A program made the translations under genes and the position numbers. From the NCBI GenBank assembly GCA_002256115.1, contig NKIK01000036.1, positions 1 through 46,840 of the forward strand: a stretch of DNA of 46,840 nucleotides, in the 5' to 3' direction. Below, piece by piece: positions 8,955 through 17,510 of the stretch. Every line of letters begins with the position of its first letter. The first letter of the stretch is position 1. A model generated the notes under the pieces. It ran no database searches. It was given only the letters and a program-made list of their open reading frames with translations, and was not told the origin of the DNA. This stretch comes from Burkholderiales bacterium PBB3. GTDB lineage: Bacteria; Pseudomonadota; Gammaproteobacteria; Burkholderiales; Burkholderiaceae_C.

Positions 8955-9209
8955 ATGGGTATTGTCAAAATTTCGGACCAGATGCACGAGAACCTGCGGG
9001 TAGCGGGCACGGCGCTGAGTCGGTCTATCAACGCGCAGGCCGAGCACTGGATGCGCGTCGGGATGCTGACCGAGATGTACCCCGAGCTGGACTACCGGGA
9101 AATCTGCCAACTGCTCATTCGGGCTGAATTGGCGGGGGGGCTGGACATCACCATGGCCTCTTCAGGCCAGTTGCATAAGCCGGGTGCGGCCCCGGCCGGC
9201 AAACACTGA
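8955..9209 (+). CDS. ParD-like antitoxin-family protein, copy 1
   Basis: An 84-residue protein of the ParD-like family (formerly a DUF). It has a ribbon-helix-helix style start (MGIVKISDQMHENLRVAG), then ALSRSINAQAEHWMRVGM and a helical DYREICQLLIRAEL. ATG 8955 is chosen because the second copy at 19585 shares exactly this start and both follow a conserved palindrome. The next gene is not a ParE toxin but a methionine aminopeptidase, overlapped by TGATG. It may repress its own operon. A role as a true antitoxin is not shown by the sequence. Confidence 0.85.
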   Translation: MGIVKISDQMHENLRVAGTALSRSINAQAEHWMRVGMLTEMYPELDYREICQLLIRAELAGGLDITMASSGQLHKPGAAPAGKH

Positions 9210-10000
9210 TGGCGCACAACGTCCCCCTCAAATCCGCCGAAGAACTCGCCCTGTCGCGGCGCGCTGCCCAGCTGGCGGCCCAGGTACTGGCCATGATCGA
9301 GCCCCATGTGGTGCCCGGCGTTAGCACCGAGGCGCTGGACCGCATCTGCCACGACTACATCGTCAATGTGCAGGGTGCCATCCCCGCCAATGTGGGCTAC
9401 CAGGGCTACCCCAAAACCATCCTCACTTCGGTTAACCAAGTGGTGTGCCACGGCATCCCGTCGCCAGACAAGATTCTGAAGAAGGGCGACATCGTCAATA
9501 TCGACGTGGCCGTTATCAAAGACGGCTGGTTTGGCGACACCAGCCGCATGTTTTATGTGGGCACGCCCAGCGTGCTGGCGCGCCGCTTGGTGGAGACAAC
9601 CTACGAAGCCCTGCGCGCCGGTATTCAGCAGGTCAAGCCCGGCGCGACTTTGGGAGATGTAGGCCACGCCATCCAGTCGGTGGCCCACCGCGAACGCTTT
9701 AGCGTGGTGCGCGAATACTGCGGCCACGGCATCGGCCAGATCTACCACGACGAACCCCAGGTGCTGCACTACGGCCAGCGCGGCCACGGCCTCACGCTGG
9801 AGCCCGGCATGGTCTTCACCATCGAGCCCATGCTGAACGCCGGTAAACGCGAAACCCGGCAAATGCCCGACGGCTGGACCGTGGTGACCAAGGACCGTTC
9901 GCTCTCCGCCCAGTGGGAGCACATGGTGGCGGTGACGGAGCAGGGCTACGAAGTGCTGACCGCGTGGCCCGGTGGCACGGGGTCTTACCCGGCGATGTGA
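9209..10000 (+). CDS. map: type I methionine aminopeptidase
   Basis: A 263-residue cytoplasmic enzyme that removes the initiator methionine. All metal and catalytic residues are present, each two positions later than in E. coli MetAP: His81, Asp99, Asp110, His173, Glu206 and Glu237. Length and motifs (NIDVAVIKDGWFGDTSRMF, CGHGIG) are normal. The start overlaps the ParD-like stop, so the two are translationally coupled. This differs from the common map location beside rpsB, so it may be an accessory MetAP; that cannot be settled here. A truncated relative lies at 19842-20171. Confidence 0.93.
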   Translation: MAHNVPLKSAEELALSRRAAQLAAQVLAMIEPHVVPGVSTEALDRICHDYIVNVQGAIPANVGYQGYPKTILTSVNQVVCHGIPSPDKILKKGDIVNIDVAVIKDGWFGDTSRMFYVGTPSVLARRLVETTYEALRAGIQQVKPGATLGDVGHAIQSVAHRERFSVVREYCGHGIGQIYHDEPQVLHYGQRGHGLTLEPGMVFTIEPMLNAGKRETRQMPDGWTVVTKDRSLSAQWEHMVAVTEQGYEVLTAWPGGTGSYPAM

Positions 10001-10018
10001 TGCTTTTGCTGCTTCTGT

Positions 10019-10076
10019 TTGCTATCAAAACAGAAGCTGCTCCCGCACTATCCACGGGCCATACAGCCGATTTTCT
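10019..10076 (+). repeat. interspersed repeat, copy 3
   Basis: TGCTATCAAAACAGAAGCTG then CTCCCGCACTATCCACGGGCC and GCCGATTTT. It lies just downstream of map; the right part is divergent. Confidence 0.85.
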
Positions 10077-10176
10077 GTAAACTTCGAGCAAGCATCTTCT
10101 TAGATGCCCTTTCGGCGTCTGTTGCCGCAACCCCGACGCCATCATCCCGGTTGAATATCCACGAGGACTATTGCGA

Positions 10177-10722
10177 ATGGCTACAAAACAGAACACACCG
10201 AGCTGGAGCGACGTAAAAACCAAGCTCGTAGACTTTGACCGCGCTGGCTTGCTCGGGCTGGTGCAAGACCTGTATGCGGCCAGCAAGGACAACCAGGTAT
10301 TTCTTCATGCCCGTTTTGCGCTGCGCGATGACGTGTTGAAACCCTACAAGGCCACAGTGGACCGTTGGCTATGGCCAGATGTGTTCAAGAACCAGAACAC
10401 CTCTGTCGCCAAGGCGAAGAAAGCGATTGCTGACTACAAGAAGGCAGTCGGGCATGCCGAAGGGCTAGCGGAACTGATGGTGTTTTATTGCGAACGGGCA
10501 GCGGGATTCAGCAACGATGTCGGCCTGCAGGATGAGGGCTACTTCGACGCGCTGGTGCGAATGTTCGAGCAGGCACTAAAAACCATAGCCACTCTGGCTG
10601 ACGCGCAACGCCCACCACTATGGGCCAGGCTAAACGCCGTGTGCCACATCAGCGACAACTTCGGCTATGGCGTGGGTGACGACATGGGCGACTTGCTTGC
10701 CGAGTACGGGGTCGATGACTGA
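10177..10722 (+). CDS. DUF6155-like hypothetical protein
   Basis: A 181-residue, mostly helical soluble protein. The N-terminal pattern (KLVDFDRAGLLGLVQDLYAAS, NQVFLHARF) resembles the DUF6155 family from memory, where the function is unknown. No catalytic motif is visible. ATG 10177 is preceded by CGAGGAC; an in-frame TTG at 10171 is less likely. It is followed by gene debris whose first ATG overlaps this stop. Confidence 0.65.
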   Translation: MATKQNTPSWSDVKTKLVDFDRAGLLGLVQDLYAASKDNQVFLHARFALRDDVLKPYKATVDRWLWPDVFKNQNTSVAKAKKAIADYKKAVGHAEGLAELMVFYCERAAGFSNDVGLQDEGYFDALVRMFEQALKTIATLADAQRPPLWARLNAVCHISDNFGYGVGDDMGDLLAEYGVDD

Positions 10723-10834
10723 GCCCGATCCGTTGGTTGCGCTGCAAGGCGAAAATGCCCGCCTGATCGAGCTGCTGCGGATGTGGGAAAAGCGGCAACA
10801 TCCGCATCATTTCTATGCGAAAGGCAGACTTTGA
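10715..10834 (+). pseudogene. 5' fragment of a TOTE-type helicase/conflict gene
   Basis: The ATG at 10715 opens a 39-codon frame beginning MTEPDPLVALQGENARLIEL. This resembles the N-terminal coiled start of large DEAD/DEAH helicase-primase proteins from TOTE conflict systems (LxALQAENARLxxLLxxHGI). After LLR the family resemblance stops and the frame soon ends. It is either a breakpoint remnant or a coincidental short coiled coil; the large downstream gene is absent. Confidence 0.4.
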
Positions 10835-10949
10835 CGGTGCCAAGCTGCGCGTGGCGGGCCGCGATGTCAACCGGGCAGAGTGGCAAGTAGCGATGCGCGC
10901 ACGGGTTTCTGGGGGAAGTGATTTGCTGCTTCGTTCATCCGTTGAGTAG
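10791..10949 (+). pseudogene. fragment resembling a BrnT-type toxin C-terminus
   Basis: In a different frame from the preceding fragment, GNIRIISMRKAD resembles the conserved end of BrnT toxins (RVISFRKAN). The frame continues for about 40 unrecognised residues and runs into the left direct repeat at 10906. No start codon or upstream toxin body is present, so this is debris if real. Confidence 0.3.
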
Positions 10950-11037
10950 AGTCTGAAGCGCAGAGGGGGTGCGTGGAAATGCTGCTTAAGATTGCTATCA
11001 AAAAAGAAGCTGCTCCCGCACTATCCACGGGCTGAAA
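10906..11037 (+). repeat. left copy of ~130-bp direct repeat
   Basis: Nearly identical to 12571-12704: TTTCTGGGG, AAGTGATTT, a GTTGAGTAGAGTCTGAAGCG block, CAGAGGGGG, TGCGTGGAAATGCTGCT, then the interspersed repeat. In the right copy the first bases encode the last codons of the SnoaL-like gene (FWGK-stop). Here the same bases are fused to unrelated debris. The pair brackets the AraC regulator and the SnoaL-like gene. Confidence 0.88.
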
Positions 11038-11050
11038 CACGTATTTGGCA
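10992..11050 (+). repeat. interspersed repeat, copy 4
   Basis: TTGCTATCAAAAAAGAAGCT then GCTCCCGCACTATCCACGGG, CTGAAACACG and TATTTGGCA. It forms the right part of the left direct repeat. Confidence 0.88.
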
Positions 11051-11133
11051 TCGCAATCCTGCCCTAGAAAATGCTTCCATGGACTACAGCCCGTCGACTG
11101 ACTTAAGGTAGGAAGATTCGCCGGGGCATTCAT

Positions 11134-12081
11134 TTATGCGGGCAGTGCAACAGGAGTCCTTTGCCGCCGACGAAACTCTGCCGGCGTGCAGCCAACTTCC
11201 CGCTTAAAAAACTTGCTGAAGTTGGTGGCCTCATCAAAGCCCAGCCTGTCTGCGATGCTGACGACGGGAAGGTCCAAATGCATTAGGAGGCGCTTGGCTT
11301 CCAGATTGATGCGCGCTGCGATGAAGGCTTTGGCGGTCATGCCCGTGGCCGCGGCCACTGCCCGCGCCAGACTCTTTTCGGTGTAGCCGAGCTGGCTGGC
11401 GTAGTCGGCTACCTGGTGCCACTCCGCGAAGCGCTTGTCCACCAATTGCTGAAACCGCTGAAAGCGTTGCGATGCGGGCGATACCAGCGGCTCCTGCGTT
11501 TGGCGTCTGCCTTGCAGAATGCTCAGCCGTGTCAGCAGCGTATGAAGCTGATGGCGCAGCAATCTATGCACGTCTTCCTGCGGCGCACCTATCAACGCAT
11601 CCATCAGCGTGTCCTCGCGTATCTGTTCAAGCAAGTCCGTCACCTTCTGCAGCTCTGGGCCGCTGAGGGCCATGTGTTCAGGCAGCCGCTCCAAATCAAG
11701 CGCGAGCTTGAGATCGTGAGAGGTCGTTGAAACGGGTAAGACAAATTCAGGGCGGAACAAAAGGTTCCAGCCGTCCCAATCTTGATCCGGCCCGTAGTTG
11801 TGGGCCTGGCCCGCCCGCACCATCACCAGCGACCCCGGCGCACAGGTGATCGACTTGAAGTCCACCATCTGGGTGCAGGTGCCCCGCGTGACGCACACCA
11901 CCGTGTGGAACTCGTACCGGTGGGTGAGGCGCAATTCTTCCTTGCCCCGTTCCCGGAGGTCGGCCACGGAAAAGACTTCCAGGTCGAGTTGGTAGGGCGT
12001 TTGGGGTTGATAGCCCAAGCGCTGAATATCCATCGTCACGTTCATCCCTCCTGATGCGGGCTGCGCCACTTTGCTGACCAT
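11134..12081 (-). CDS. AraC-family transcriptional regulator
   Basis: A 315-residue regulator. The N-terminal half (about 35-125) is a cupin-like effector domain (HRYEFHTVVCVTRG, PGSLVMVRAGQAHNY). The C-terminal about 100 residues hold the two AraC helix-turn-helix units: DYASQLGYTEKSLARAV with GMTAKAFI, and SIADRLGFDEATNFSKFFKR with CTPAEFRRR. It is divergent from the SnoaL-like gene with a 115-bp shared gap, so it most likely controls that gene and itself. The ligand is unknown. Confidence 0.92.
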   Translation of the reverse strand: MVSKVAQPASGGMNVTMDIQRLGYQPQTPYQLDLEVFSVADLRERGKEELRLTHRYEFHTVVCVTRGTCTQMVDFKSITCAPGSLVMVRAGQAHNYGPDQDWDGWNLLFRPEFVLPVSTTSHDLKLALDLERLPEHMALSGPELQKVTDLLEQIREDTLMDALIGAPQEDVHRLLRHQLHTLLTRLSILQGRRQTQEPLVSPASQRFQRFQQLVDKRFAEWHQVADYASQLGYTEKSLARAVAAATGMTAKAFIAARINLEAKRLLMHLDLPVVSIADRLGFDEATNFSKFFKREVGCTPAEFRRRQRTPVALPA

Positions 12082-12100
12082 CTATGAGGTTTATATAAAA

Positions 12101-12157
12101 AGTCTAATATGTATCATCAATTGTCGTCTATATACCGTGTAAATAGGTCTAGGTTGT
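12101..12157. promoter_or_regulatory. possible direct-repeat operator for the AraC regulator
   Basis: The divergent AraC/SnoaL gap contains AGTCTAATATGT (12101-12112) and GGTCTAGGTTGT (12146-12157), agreeing at 8 of 12 positions. They are 45 bp apart in the same orientation, as expected for an AraC-type site. The region is A/T-rich. Confidence 0.3.
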
Positions 12158-12196
12158 CTAACAATAACCATACCTACATTTACCAAGGAACACACC

Positions 12197-12586
12197 ATGA
12201 ACACCACCGACATCGCCAAGACCTACATCAAGGCCGTACAAACTAACGACCAAGCCACACTGGGAAGCATCATTTCGCCCGACGTAATGTGGCACCAACC
12301 TGGCAAGAACCGGTTTTCCGGCACGCACCGGGGCATGGCCGCTGTTGGCCCGATGCTGGGGGCGATGATGGAAGTCTCCAAAGGCACGTTCGCCATCACC
12401 CGCGCCGACCAGTACATGGCCAACGGCGATTGGGTGGCCATCACCATCGAATTTGCGGGCGAGGTCAATGGCCTCACGATGAAGCAAGCGGGCGTGGACC
12501 TGATCCGCATCGAGGGCGGCAAGATCGTTGAAGTCAAGCTGTTCTCTAGCGACCAGGCGCAAGAAGACGCTTTCTGGGGAAAGTGA
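12197..12586 (+). CDS. SnoaL-like / NTF2-superfamily protein
   Basis: A 129-residue protein with the cone-fold pattern of SnoaL-like proteins: an N-terminal helix (DIAKTYIKAVQTND), HQPGKNRFSGTHRG, the strand GDWVAITIEFAGEVNG and the C-terminal IRIEGGKIVEVKLF. These proteins are isomerases, hydrolases or ligand-binding proteins; the particular role cannot be told. GGAA precedes the ATG. It is divergent from, and probably controlled by, the AraC regulator. Its last codons are part of the ~130-bp direct repeat. Confidence 0.85.
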   Translation: MNTTDIAKTYIKAVQTNDQATLGSIISPDVMWHQPGKNRFSGTHRGMAAVGPMLGAMMEVSKGTFAITRADQYMANGDWVAITIEFAGEVNGLTMKQAGVDLIRIEGGKIVEVKLFSSDQAQEDAFWGK

Positions 12587-12704
12587 TTTCCCGCTTCGTT
12601 CGTCTGTTGAGTAGAGTCTGAAGCGCAGAGGGGGGTGCGTGGAAATGCTGCTGAGGGTTGCTATCAAAAAAGAAGCTGCTCCCGCACTATCCACGGCCTG
12701 AAAG
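12571..12704 (+). repeat. right copy of ~130-bp direct repeat
   Basis: Partner of 10906-11037. It starts within the final codons of the SnoaL-like gene, runs through its 3' untranslated region and includes an interspersed repeat. The copies differ at scattered positions and by one extra G in the G-run. Confidence 0.88.
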
Positions 12705-12718
12705 GCCGATTCGGCATT
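12658..12718 (+). repeat. interspersed repeat, copy 5 (best consensus)
   Basis: TTGCTATCAAAAAAGAAGCT, GCTCCCGCACTATCCACGG, CCTGAAAGG and CCGATTCGGCA. The right part contains the dyad GGCCTGAAAGGCC, which could form a tight hairpin. This copy is the most complete in the window. Confidence 0.9.
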
Positions 12719-12837
12719 CAGTCAGCAGGGTTACTTGAATACAAGAACCAACCCGCTGCACAAGCCCCCGTATATTCCGATCCGCACTATTGCCACCTTG
12801 CCGTGGCTGAAAACGCCAACTGGACCCCATCGGAATC

Positions 12838-13971
12838 ATGAAGACCAAAACGACTTGGGTGACTGTGCTTTGCGCCATAGGCTTACTTCTGGGCTGCTCT
12901 ACCGTGAACGACAACTACAACGCCTCCAAAAAACACCACCGCCCTGAGGGCTTCCAAAACAACTACACCGAGGCGACCGACAAGTCAGGCGCAGAGCTAC
13001 TGCGATGGATGTGGCAGCGTCAGCGCGACGGCCTGCCCAAGCCGCCACAGCAGCCCACGCCGGTGGTGGCGCCAGAGTTGGCATTTGTGCACGCCAACGT
13101 TGGCAAAACCCAGGAGCCCGCCATCACTTGGATTGGCCACGCCACCATGCTGGTGCAAATGGGCGGTCTCAACATCCTGCTCGATCCGGTTTTTTCTGAC
13201 CGTGTTTCCCCCGTGCAATTTGCCGGGCCCAAGCGCTATCAACCGCCCGGCATTGCATTGGCAAATTTGCCCCACATTGACCTCGTGCTGATCTCTCACA
13301 ATCACTACGATCACCTCGACATTGGCAGTGTCAAAGCCCTGAACACGCAGGCCGGTGGGCCGCCCCTTTTTATCGTGCCGCTGGGCGTCAAAAAATGGAT
13401 GGCGGACGCGGGCATTGAGAACGTAAAGCAAATGGATTGGTGGGACACCACGCAGGTGAAATTACCTCTGGGCGCGGTGGATGTCCACTTCACGCCGGTG
13501 CAGCATTGGAGCTCTCGCACCCCTACGGATCGACGCGCCACGCTGTGGGGCGGCTATGCCGTGTTTGCTCCGGACTTTCAGATGTATTTCAGTGGTGACA
13601 CCGGCTACTCGCAAGACTTCAAAGACACCCAGGCGCATTTTGCGGCGCGACAAACCGCCGCCTTGGGTGGTGGCTTTGATGTTGCACTGATCGCTGTGGG
13701 CGCTTATGAGCCGCGCTGGTTCATGAAAGAGCAGCACGTCAACCCGGCAGAGGCCGTGCAAATCCATCTTGATTTGAAAGCCAAACGCAGCATTGGCGTG
13801 CATTGGGGTACGTTTGACTTAACCGATGAGTCGCTGGACCAGCCGCCCAAAGATCTGGCCGCAGCACGCGCGGCCAATGGCTTGGTGGCGCAAGACTTTG
13901 ATGTGATGGCGATCGGGCAGACGCTGAAACTACCTAGAAGAAGCGTGCGTGTTGCACTGGATGGGCGCTGA
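12838..13971 (+). CDS. metallo-beta-lactamase-fold lipoprotein (NAPE-PLD/UlaG-like)
   Basis: A 377-residue exported lipoprotein: the lipobox LLLGC places the lipidated residue at Cys20. The metallo-beta-lactamase fold follows, with TWIGHATMLVQMGG, LLDPVFSDR and the metal motif HNHYDH (His154, His156, Asp158, His159). Later metal ligands are suggested by VQHWSSR, FSGDTGYS and GVHWGTFDL. This layout fits the N-acyl-phosphatidylethanolamine phospholipase D-like/UlaG group, so a phosphodiesterase acting on lipid or envelope substrates is plausible but unproven. Confidence 0.9.
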   Translation: MKTKTTWVTVLCAIGLLLGCSTVNDNYNASKKHHRPEGFQNNYTEATDKSGAELLRWMWQRQRDGLPKPPQQPTPVVAPELAFVHANVGKTQEPAITWIGHATMLVQMGGLNILLDPVFSDRVSPVQFAGPKRYQPPGIALANLPHIDLVLISHNHYDHLDIGSVKALNTQAGGPPLFIVPLGVKKWMADAGIENVKQMDWWDTTQVKLPLGAVDVHFTPVQHWSSRTPTDRRATLWGGYAVFAPDFQMYFSGDTGYSQDFKDTQAHFAARQTAALGGGFDVALIAVGAYEPRWFMKEQHVNPAEAVQIHLDLKAKRSIGVHWGTFDLTDESLDQPPKDLAAARAANGLVAQDFDVMAIGQTLKLPRRSVRVALDGR

Positions 13972-13990
13972 CTGCATTTTGAAAGTGCAG
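13972..13990 (+). terminator. weak hairpin after the metallo-hydrolase gene
   Basis: CTGCATTTTGAAAGTGCAG folds as CTGCA-TTT against AAAG-TGCAG right after the stop codon. There is no clear T-run, so it may be an RNA 3' end stabiliser rather than a full intrinsic terminator. Confidence 0.3.
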
Positions 13991-14137
13991 GCCTTGAGAC
14001 GCGTGTGAGGACTGCACCAGTGCGTTACAGCCTGCGAAATATATGCGCTGCGGCGGGAAGCGCGGTAGCATGTCCTTTCAGAGGCGAGCAGAGCAATAAC
14101 TTTGCCTTTTGCAATAAGCATAGGGAGCTAGAAAATA

Positions 14138-16018
14138 ATGAAAATTCAATCCGTTCTCATTAAGAATTTTCGCACGCTAAAAAACGTGGCTATCACTTTC
14201 GATTCCGTCACGACCTTCATTGGACCGAACGGGGCAGGCAAGTCGACTGTGCTTCGTGCGCTCGATTGGTTCTTCAATGGCAGGCCCGGTTCTCTGACTG
14301 ATAAGGATTGCTTTTTTGGCGTATCCGACGAAGAGATCGAAGTTCAAGTTACGTTCGCTGACCTCACAGACAACGACCGAGATCAGCTTGGCAAGTACGC
14401 CCCCGCGGGGGCCATGACCTTCACCGCGAGAAAGCGACGCAGCACAGATGGGGCTGAGAGCCTGTCAGCAAACTCGAAGAGTTACGCCCCGTTCAATGCG
14501 ATTCGAAGCAAGAGTACAGCTAGCGAGAAAAAAATCGCTTACAACGAATTGCGGAGCTCAGATTCGTCACTTGGCCTCAGCGCCTGGAGCAATGCGGAAG
14601 TTGCCAATCAAGCAATGACGACCTGGGAATCGGCTCATACCGATCAGCTTGTCGAGGCTCCTGAAGCGCTGCAGACAAACTTCTTTGGTTTCAACAGTGG
14701 CGGCAAGATGAGCGGTCTTTTTGATTTCGTTCTGGTTACTGCAGATCTTCGGGCGAGCGAGGAATCGGTTGATGGTAGGGCGAGCATCATCGGTCGAATC
14801 TTGGAGCGTTCAGTTGATCGTGCCGCTGCTGATGAAGAGATTGCTGAAATCGTGGAGGAATCACGCATAAAGCAGCAAAAAGTCTATGAAGAGAAATTCA
14901 AAGACCAACTCAGTTCAATGACGACGCAGCTCAACGGGATCGTCAATTCCTATTCCCCTGGTCGGACCGTAACGGTTGCCCCGTCCGAGGTGGAACTCAA
15001 GGCACCACGCACGACATTCGAAGTCGCCATTTTGGATGGCGTAACTGAGACCTCGGTAGAACGACAGGGGCATGGTTTTCAGCGCACACTTTTGATTTCG
15101 GCGCTTCAGCTCTTGGCACAGTCCGGATCTGCTTCTGCAGAGGGGGTAATCTGCCTAGCTATTGAGGAGCCTGAGCTTTATCAGCATCCGATCCAAGCTC
15201 AGACCTTCGCCAAAGTGCTCCGATCACTCGCTGAAGATGCCGGAAAGCGCATTCAAGTGACCTATGCGACTCACAGTCCCTATTTCCTTGAGGCACGGCA
15301 TTTCGACCAGGTAAGACGATTGACAAGGTCTACGGAAGTGCCTCCGGTTGTTTCCGTTCACTACGCAACAATTGCCGACGTCAAGATCAAACTAAATGGT
15401 GTGCAGAACCCAGATGTAGTCGATCGTCAACTTGATGGGATCGTTGCTGATGACCTTGCCGTGGCGCTATTTGCGCATCGCGCATTTCTCGTGGAAGGAA
15501 CGACGGAACTATCCGTGTTCTATGGCATTGGTGACAAGACGGCTTTCGGTTCGCTTGAAGCCGCTGGTATTTCCATCGTCCCCGTAGGAGCAAAGTCGTC
15601 AATACCGCTCGCACATGCGATTCTTACGTTGATCGGAATTCCCACCTACGCGCTCTTCGACTCGGATAGTGGCTTTGAAGCCCGTGCGTTGGCCAAGGGA
15701 AAGAAGCCAGAAAAAATCTCCGAAGAGCGAGTGGGCCATGTAAAAGCGAATCGCGCAGTACTAAAGTATTTTGGTCGAGCTGAAGAGGACTTTCCCTCTG
15801 CCATCGTTGCTGACGAGGTAGCAATCTTTGATGATCATCTTGAAACGTTTCTGTCGAAGAACTGGGCCGAATGGGAAGTGGCGTTTAAGAACGTCGAGAC
15901 TGCCGCAGGCTTCAATCTGGCGAAGAATCAACTCGCGTACCGAACAGCAACGCTCAAAGCAGAGGGTGTTGTGCCAAAAATGCTCACACAAATCCTGAGC
16001 AAGGTAAAGGGTGAATAG
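14138..16018 (+). CDS. OLD-family ATP-dependent nuclease (AAA/ABC ATPase + TOPRIM)
   Basis: A 626-residue OLD-type protein. Walker A is GPNGAGKST (29-37). An OLD/RecF-like signature [11 protein letters not shown] is at about 309-319. Walker B is [14 protein letters not shown] (338-351) and the switch histidine is in ATHSPYF (His379). A TOPRIM nuclease domain follows: Glu453 in LVEGTTE and the acidic pair in FDSDSG (Asp508, Asp510). OLD proteins act in phage defence and DNA processing, alone or with a partner as in Gabija. Here the partner, 2 bp downstream, is a DUF2130 protein instead of a UvrD helicase. Codon use is visibly more A/T-rich than in flanking genes, suggesting transfer. Confidence 0.9.
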   Translation: MKIQSVLIKNFRTLKNVAITFDSVTTFIGPNGAGKSTVLRALDWFFNGRPGSLTDKDCFFGVSDEEIEVQVTFADLTDNDRDQLGKYAPAGAMTFTARKRRSTDGAESLSANSKSYAPFNAIRSKSTASEKKIAYNELRSSDSSLGLSAWSNAEVANQAMTTWESAHTDQLVEAPEALQTNFFGFNSGGKMSGLFDFVLVTADLRASEESVDGRASIIGRILERSVDRAAADEEIAEIVEESRIKQQKVYEEKFKDQLSSMTTQLNGIVNSYSPGRTVTVAPSEVELKAPRTTFEVAILDGVTETSVERQGHGFQRTLLISALQLLAQSGSASAEGVICLAIEEPELYQHPIQAQTFAKVLRSLAEDAGKRIQVTYATHSPYFLEARHFDQVRRLTRSTEVPPVVSVHYATIADVKIKLNGVQNPDVVDRQLDGIVADDLAVALFAHRAFLVEGTTELSVFYGIGDKTAFGSLEAAGISIVPVGAKSSIPLAHAILTLIGIPTYALFDSDSGFEARALAKGKKPEKISEERVGHVKANRAVLKYFGRAEEDFPSAIVADEVAIFDDHLETFLSKNWAEWEVAFKNVETAAGFNLAKNQLAYRTATLKAEGVVPKMLTQILSKVKGE

Positions 16019-16020
16019 TT

Positions 16021-17421
16021 ATGCATGAAATCATCTGCCCGCATTGCGGAAAGGCGTTCAAGATCGATGAAGCCGGATACGCCAACATCCTTAGGCAGGT
16101 TCGCGACAGCGACTTCGACAAGCAGCTGCACGAACGACTGGAGCTAGCCGAGCAGGACAAACGGAATGCGGTAGAGCTAGCTGAAACAAAGGTTGCCGGC
16201 GAGTTGCAGAAGGCTGCTGCTTTGAAGGACGCTGAGATTCAAGATCTCCGAGCCAAGCTCGAAGCCGGTGATGTCGCGCGGAACCTTGCGGTGACCCAAG
16301 CTTTAAGCGTCATTGAAAAAGAGCGCGACGCGCTCGCAAATGAACTTGAACAGTCAAGACGCGACAGGCAGGCTGCATCCGAACTGGCCGAGGCGAAACT
16401 GGCAAACGGATTGCAGAATGCTGTCGCAGTAAAGGACTCGGAGATTCAAGGCTTGAGGGCGAAGCTCGATTCCATCGAGGTTGCGCAGAAGCTTGCGATT
16501 AATGAGGCAGTCGGTGCCGTCGAGAAGGAACGCGATGAATTGAAGAGTGGCCTTCAGAGGGCGGAGCTTGAAAAGCAGCTTGCCGAGAAGTCGCTCAAAG
16601 ACAAGTACGAAACGCAGATCAAGGATCGGGATGATGCTATCGAACGTCTCCGAGACATGAAGGCTCGCCTGTCGACCAAGATGATAGGCGAGACCCTTGA
16701 GCAGCACTGCGAGACCGAGTTCAACCGCATTCGTGCGACCGCGTTTCCTAGAGCTTATTTCGAAAAGGACAATGACGCACGGACTGGAAGCAAGGGCGAC
16801 TATATCTTTCGAGATTCAGATGAGGCTGGCACTGAGATCGTTTCAATCATGTTCGAGATGAAGAACGAGAGCGATAGCACCGCGACGAAGAACAAAAACG
16901 AAGAGTTCCTGAAGGAGCTTGATAAGGATCGCAATGAGAAGGGTTGCGAGTATGCGGTGCTGGTTTCCCTGCTTGAGCCCGATAGCGAGCTTTACAACAC
17001 TGGAATCATCGACATGTTTCATCGCTATCCGAAGATGTACATCGTCCGACCGCAGTTCTTTCTTCCAATCATCACGCTGCTGCGAAATGCGGCGATGAAC
17101 TCGCTCAAGTACAAGTCGGAGCTTGCCCTTGTTAGGGCACAGAACATCGACATCACAAACTTCGAAACAGAGCTCGATACTTTTAAGACCGCGTTTGCAA
17201 AGAACTACGACCTTGCCACCAAGCGTTTCCAGACGGCAATTGATGAGATTGATAAATCGATCGATCACCTGCAGAAGACAAAGGAGGCCTTGCTTAGCAC
17301 CGATCGAAATCTGCGTCTTGCGAACGACAAGGCGCAGGATGTGACGATCAAGAAGTTGACGCGAGGCAATCCGACGATGGCAGCCAAATTCTCAGAGCTT
17401 AAAAATTCCGATCCTGAATGA
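16021..17421 (+). CDS. DUF2130 protein: coiled coil with PD-(D/E)XK-like nuclease domain
   Basis: A 466-residue protein in three parts. The N-terminus has one CxxC pair (Cys6, Cys9) like half a zinc ribbon. A long coiled coil covers about 30-220 and contains two near-identical ~69-residue repeats. The DUF2130 domain follows (about 220-370), with Glu227, Asp260 in GSKGDYIF and the Glu279-Met-Lys281 pair in FEMKNE, a spacing that fits the PD-(D/E)XK nuclease fold. A second helical region (about 385-430) ends the protein. The cellular role of DUF2130 proteins is not established. The 2-bp gap from the OLD gene makes a two-gene operon, and joint action in defence is inferred. Confidence 0.85.
   Translation: MHEIICPHCGKAFKIDEAGYANILRQVRDSDFDKQLHERLELAEQDKRNAVELAETKVAGELQKAAALKDAEIQDLRAKLEAGDVARNLAVTQALSVIEKERDALANELEQSRRDRQAASELAEAKLANGLQNAVAVKDSEIQGLRAKLDSIEVAQKLAINEAVGAVEKERDELKSGLQRAELEKQLAEKSLKDKYETQIKDRDDAIERLRDMKARLSTKMIGETLEQHCETEFNRIRATAFPRAYFEKDNDARTGSKGDYIFRDSDEAGTEIVSIMFEMKNESDSTATKNKNEEFLKELDKDRNEKGCEYAVLVSLLEPDSELYNTGIIDMFHRYPKMYIVRPQFFLPIITLLRNAAMNSLKYKSELALVRAQNIDITNFETELDTFKTAFAKNYDLATKRFQTAIDEIDKSIDHLQKTKEALLSTDRNLRLANDKAQDVTIKKLTRGNPTMAAKFSELKNSDPE
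16174..16587 (+). repeat. in-frame tandem repeat (2 x 207 bp) in the DUF2130 coiled coil
   Basis: Residues 52-120 and 121-189 align with constant 69-residue spacing: [12 protein letters not shown] with [25 protein letters not shown] with [13 protein letters not shown], and [11 protein letters not shown] with [11 protein letters not shown]. The DNA copies have diverged, so the duplication is old. It lengthens the coiled coil by whole heptads less one residue, so a skip in register is expected. Confidence 0.8.
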
Positions 17422-17510
17422 GTCAGGTCGTACGTCTTGTTTACAAGCCGATGGTATTGGCTTGACTATCTATTGCTCCGGCTCGATGAAGTCATAACTT
17501 TCGTTTGTGC

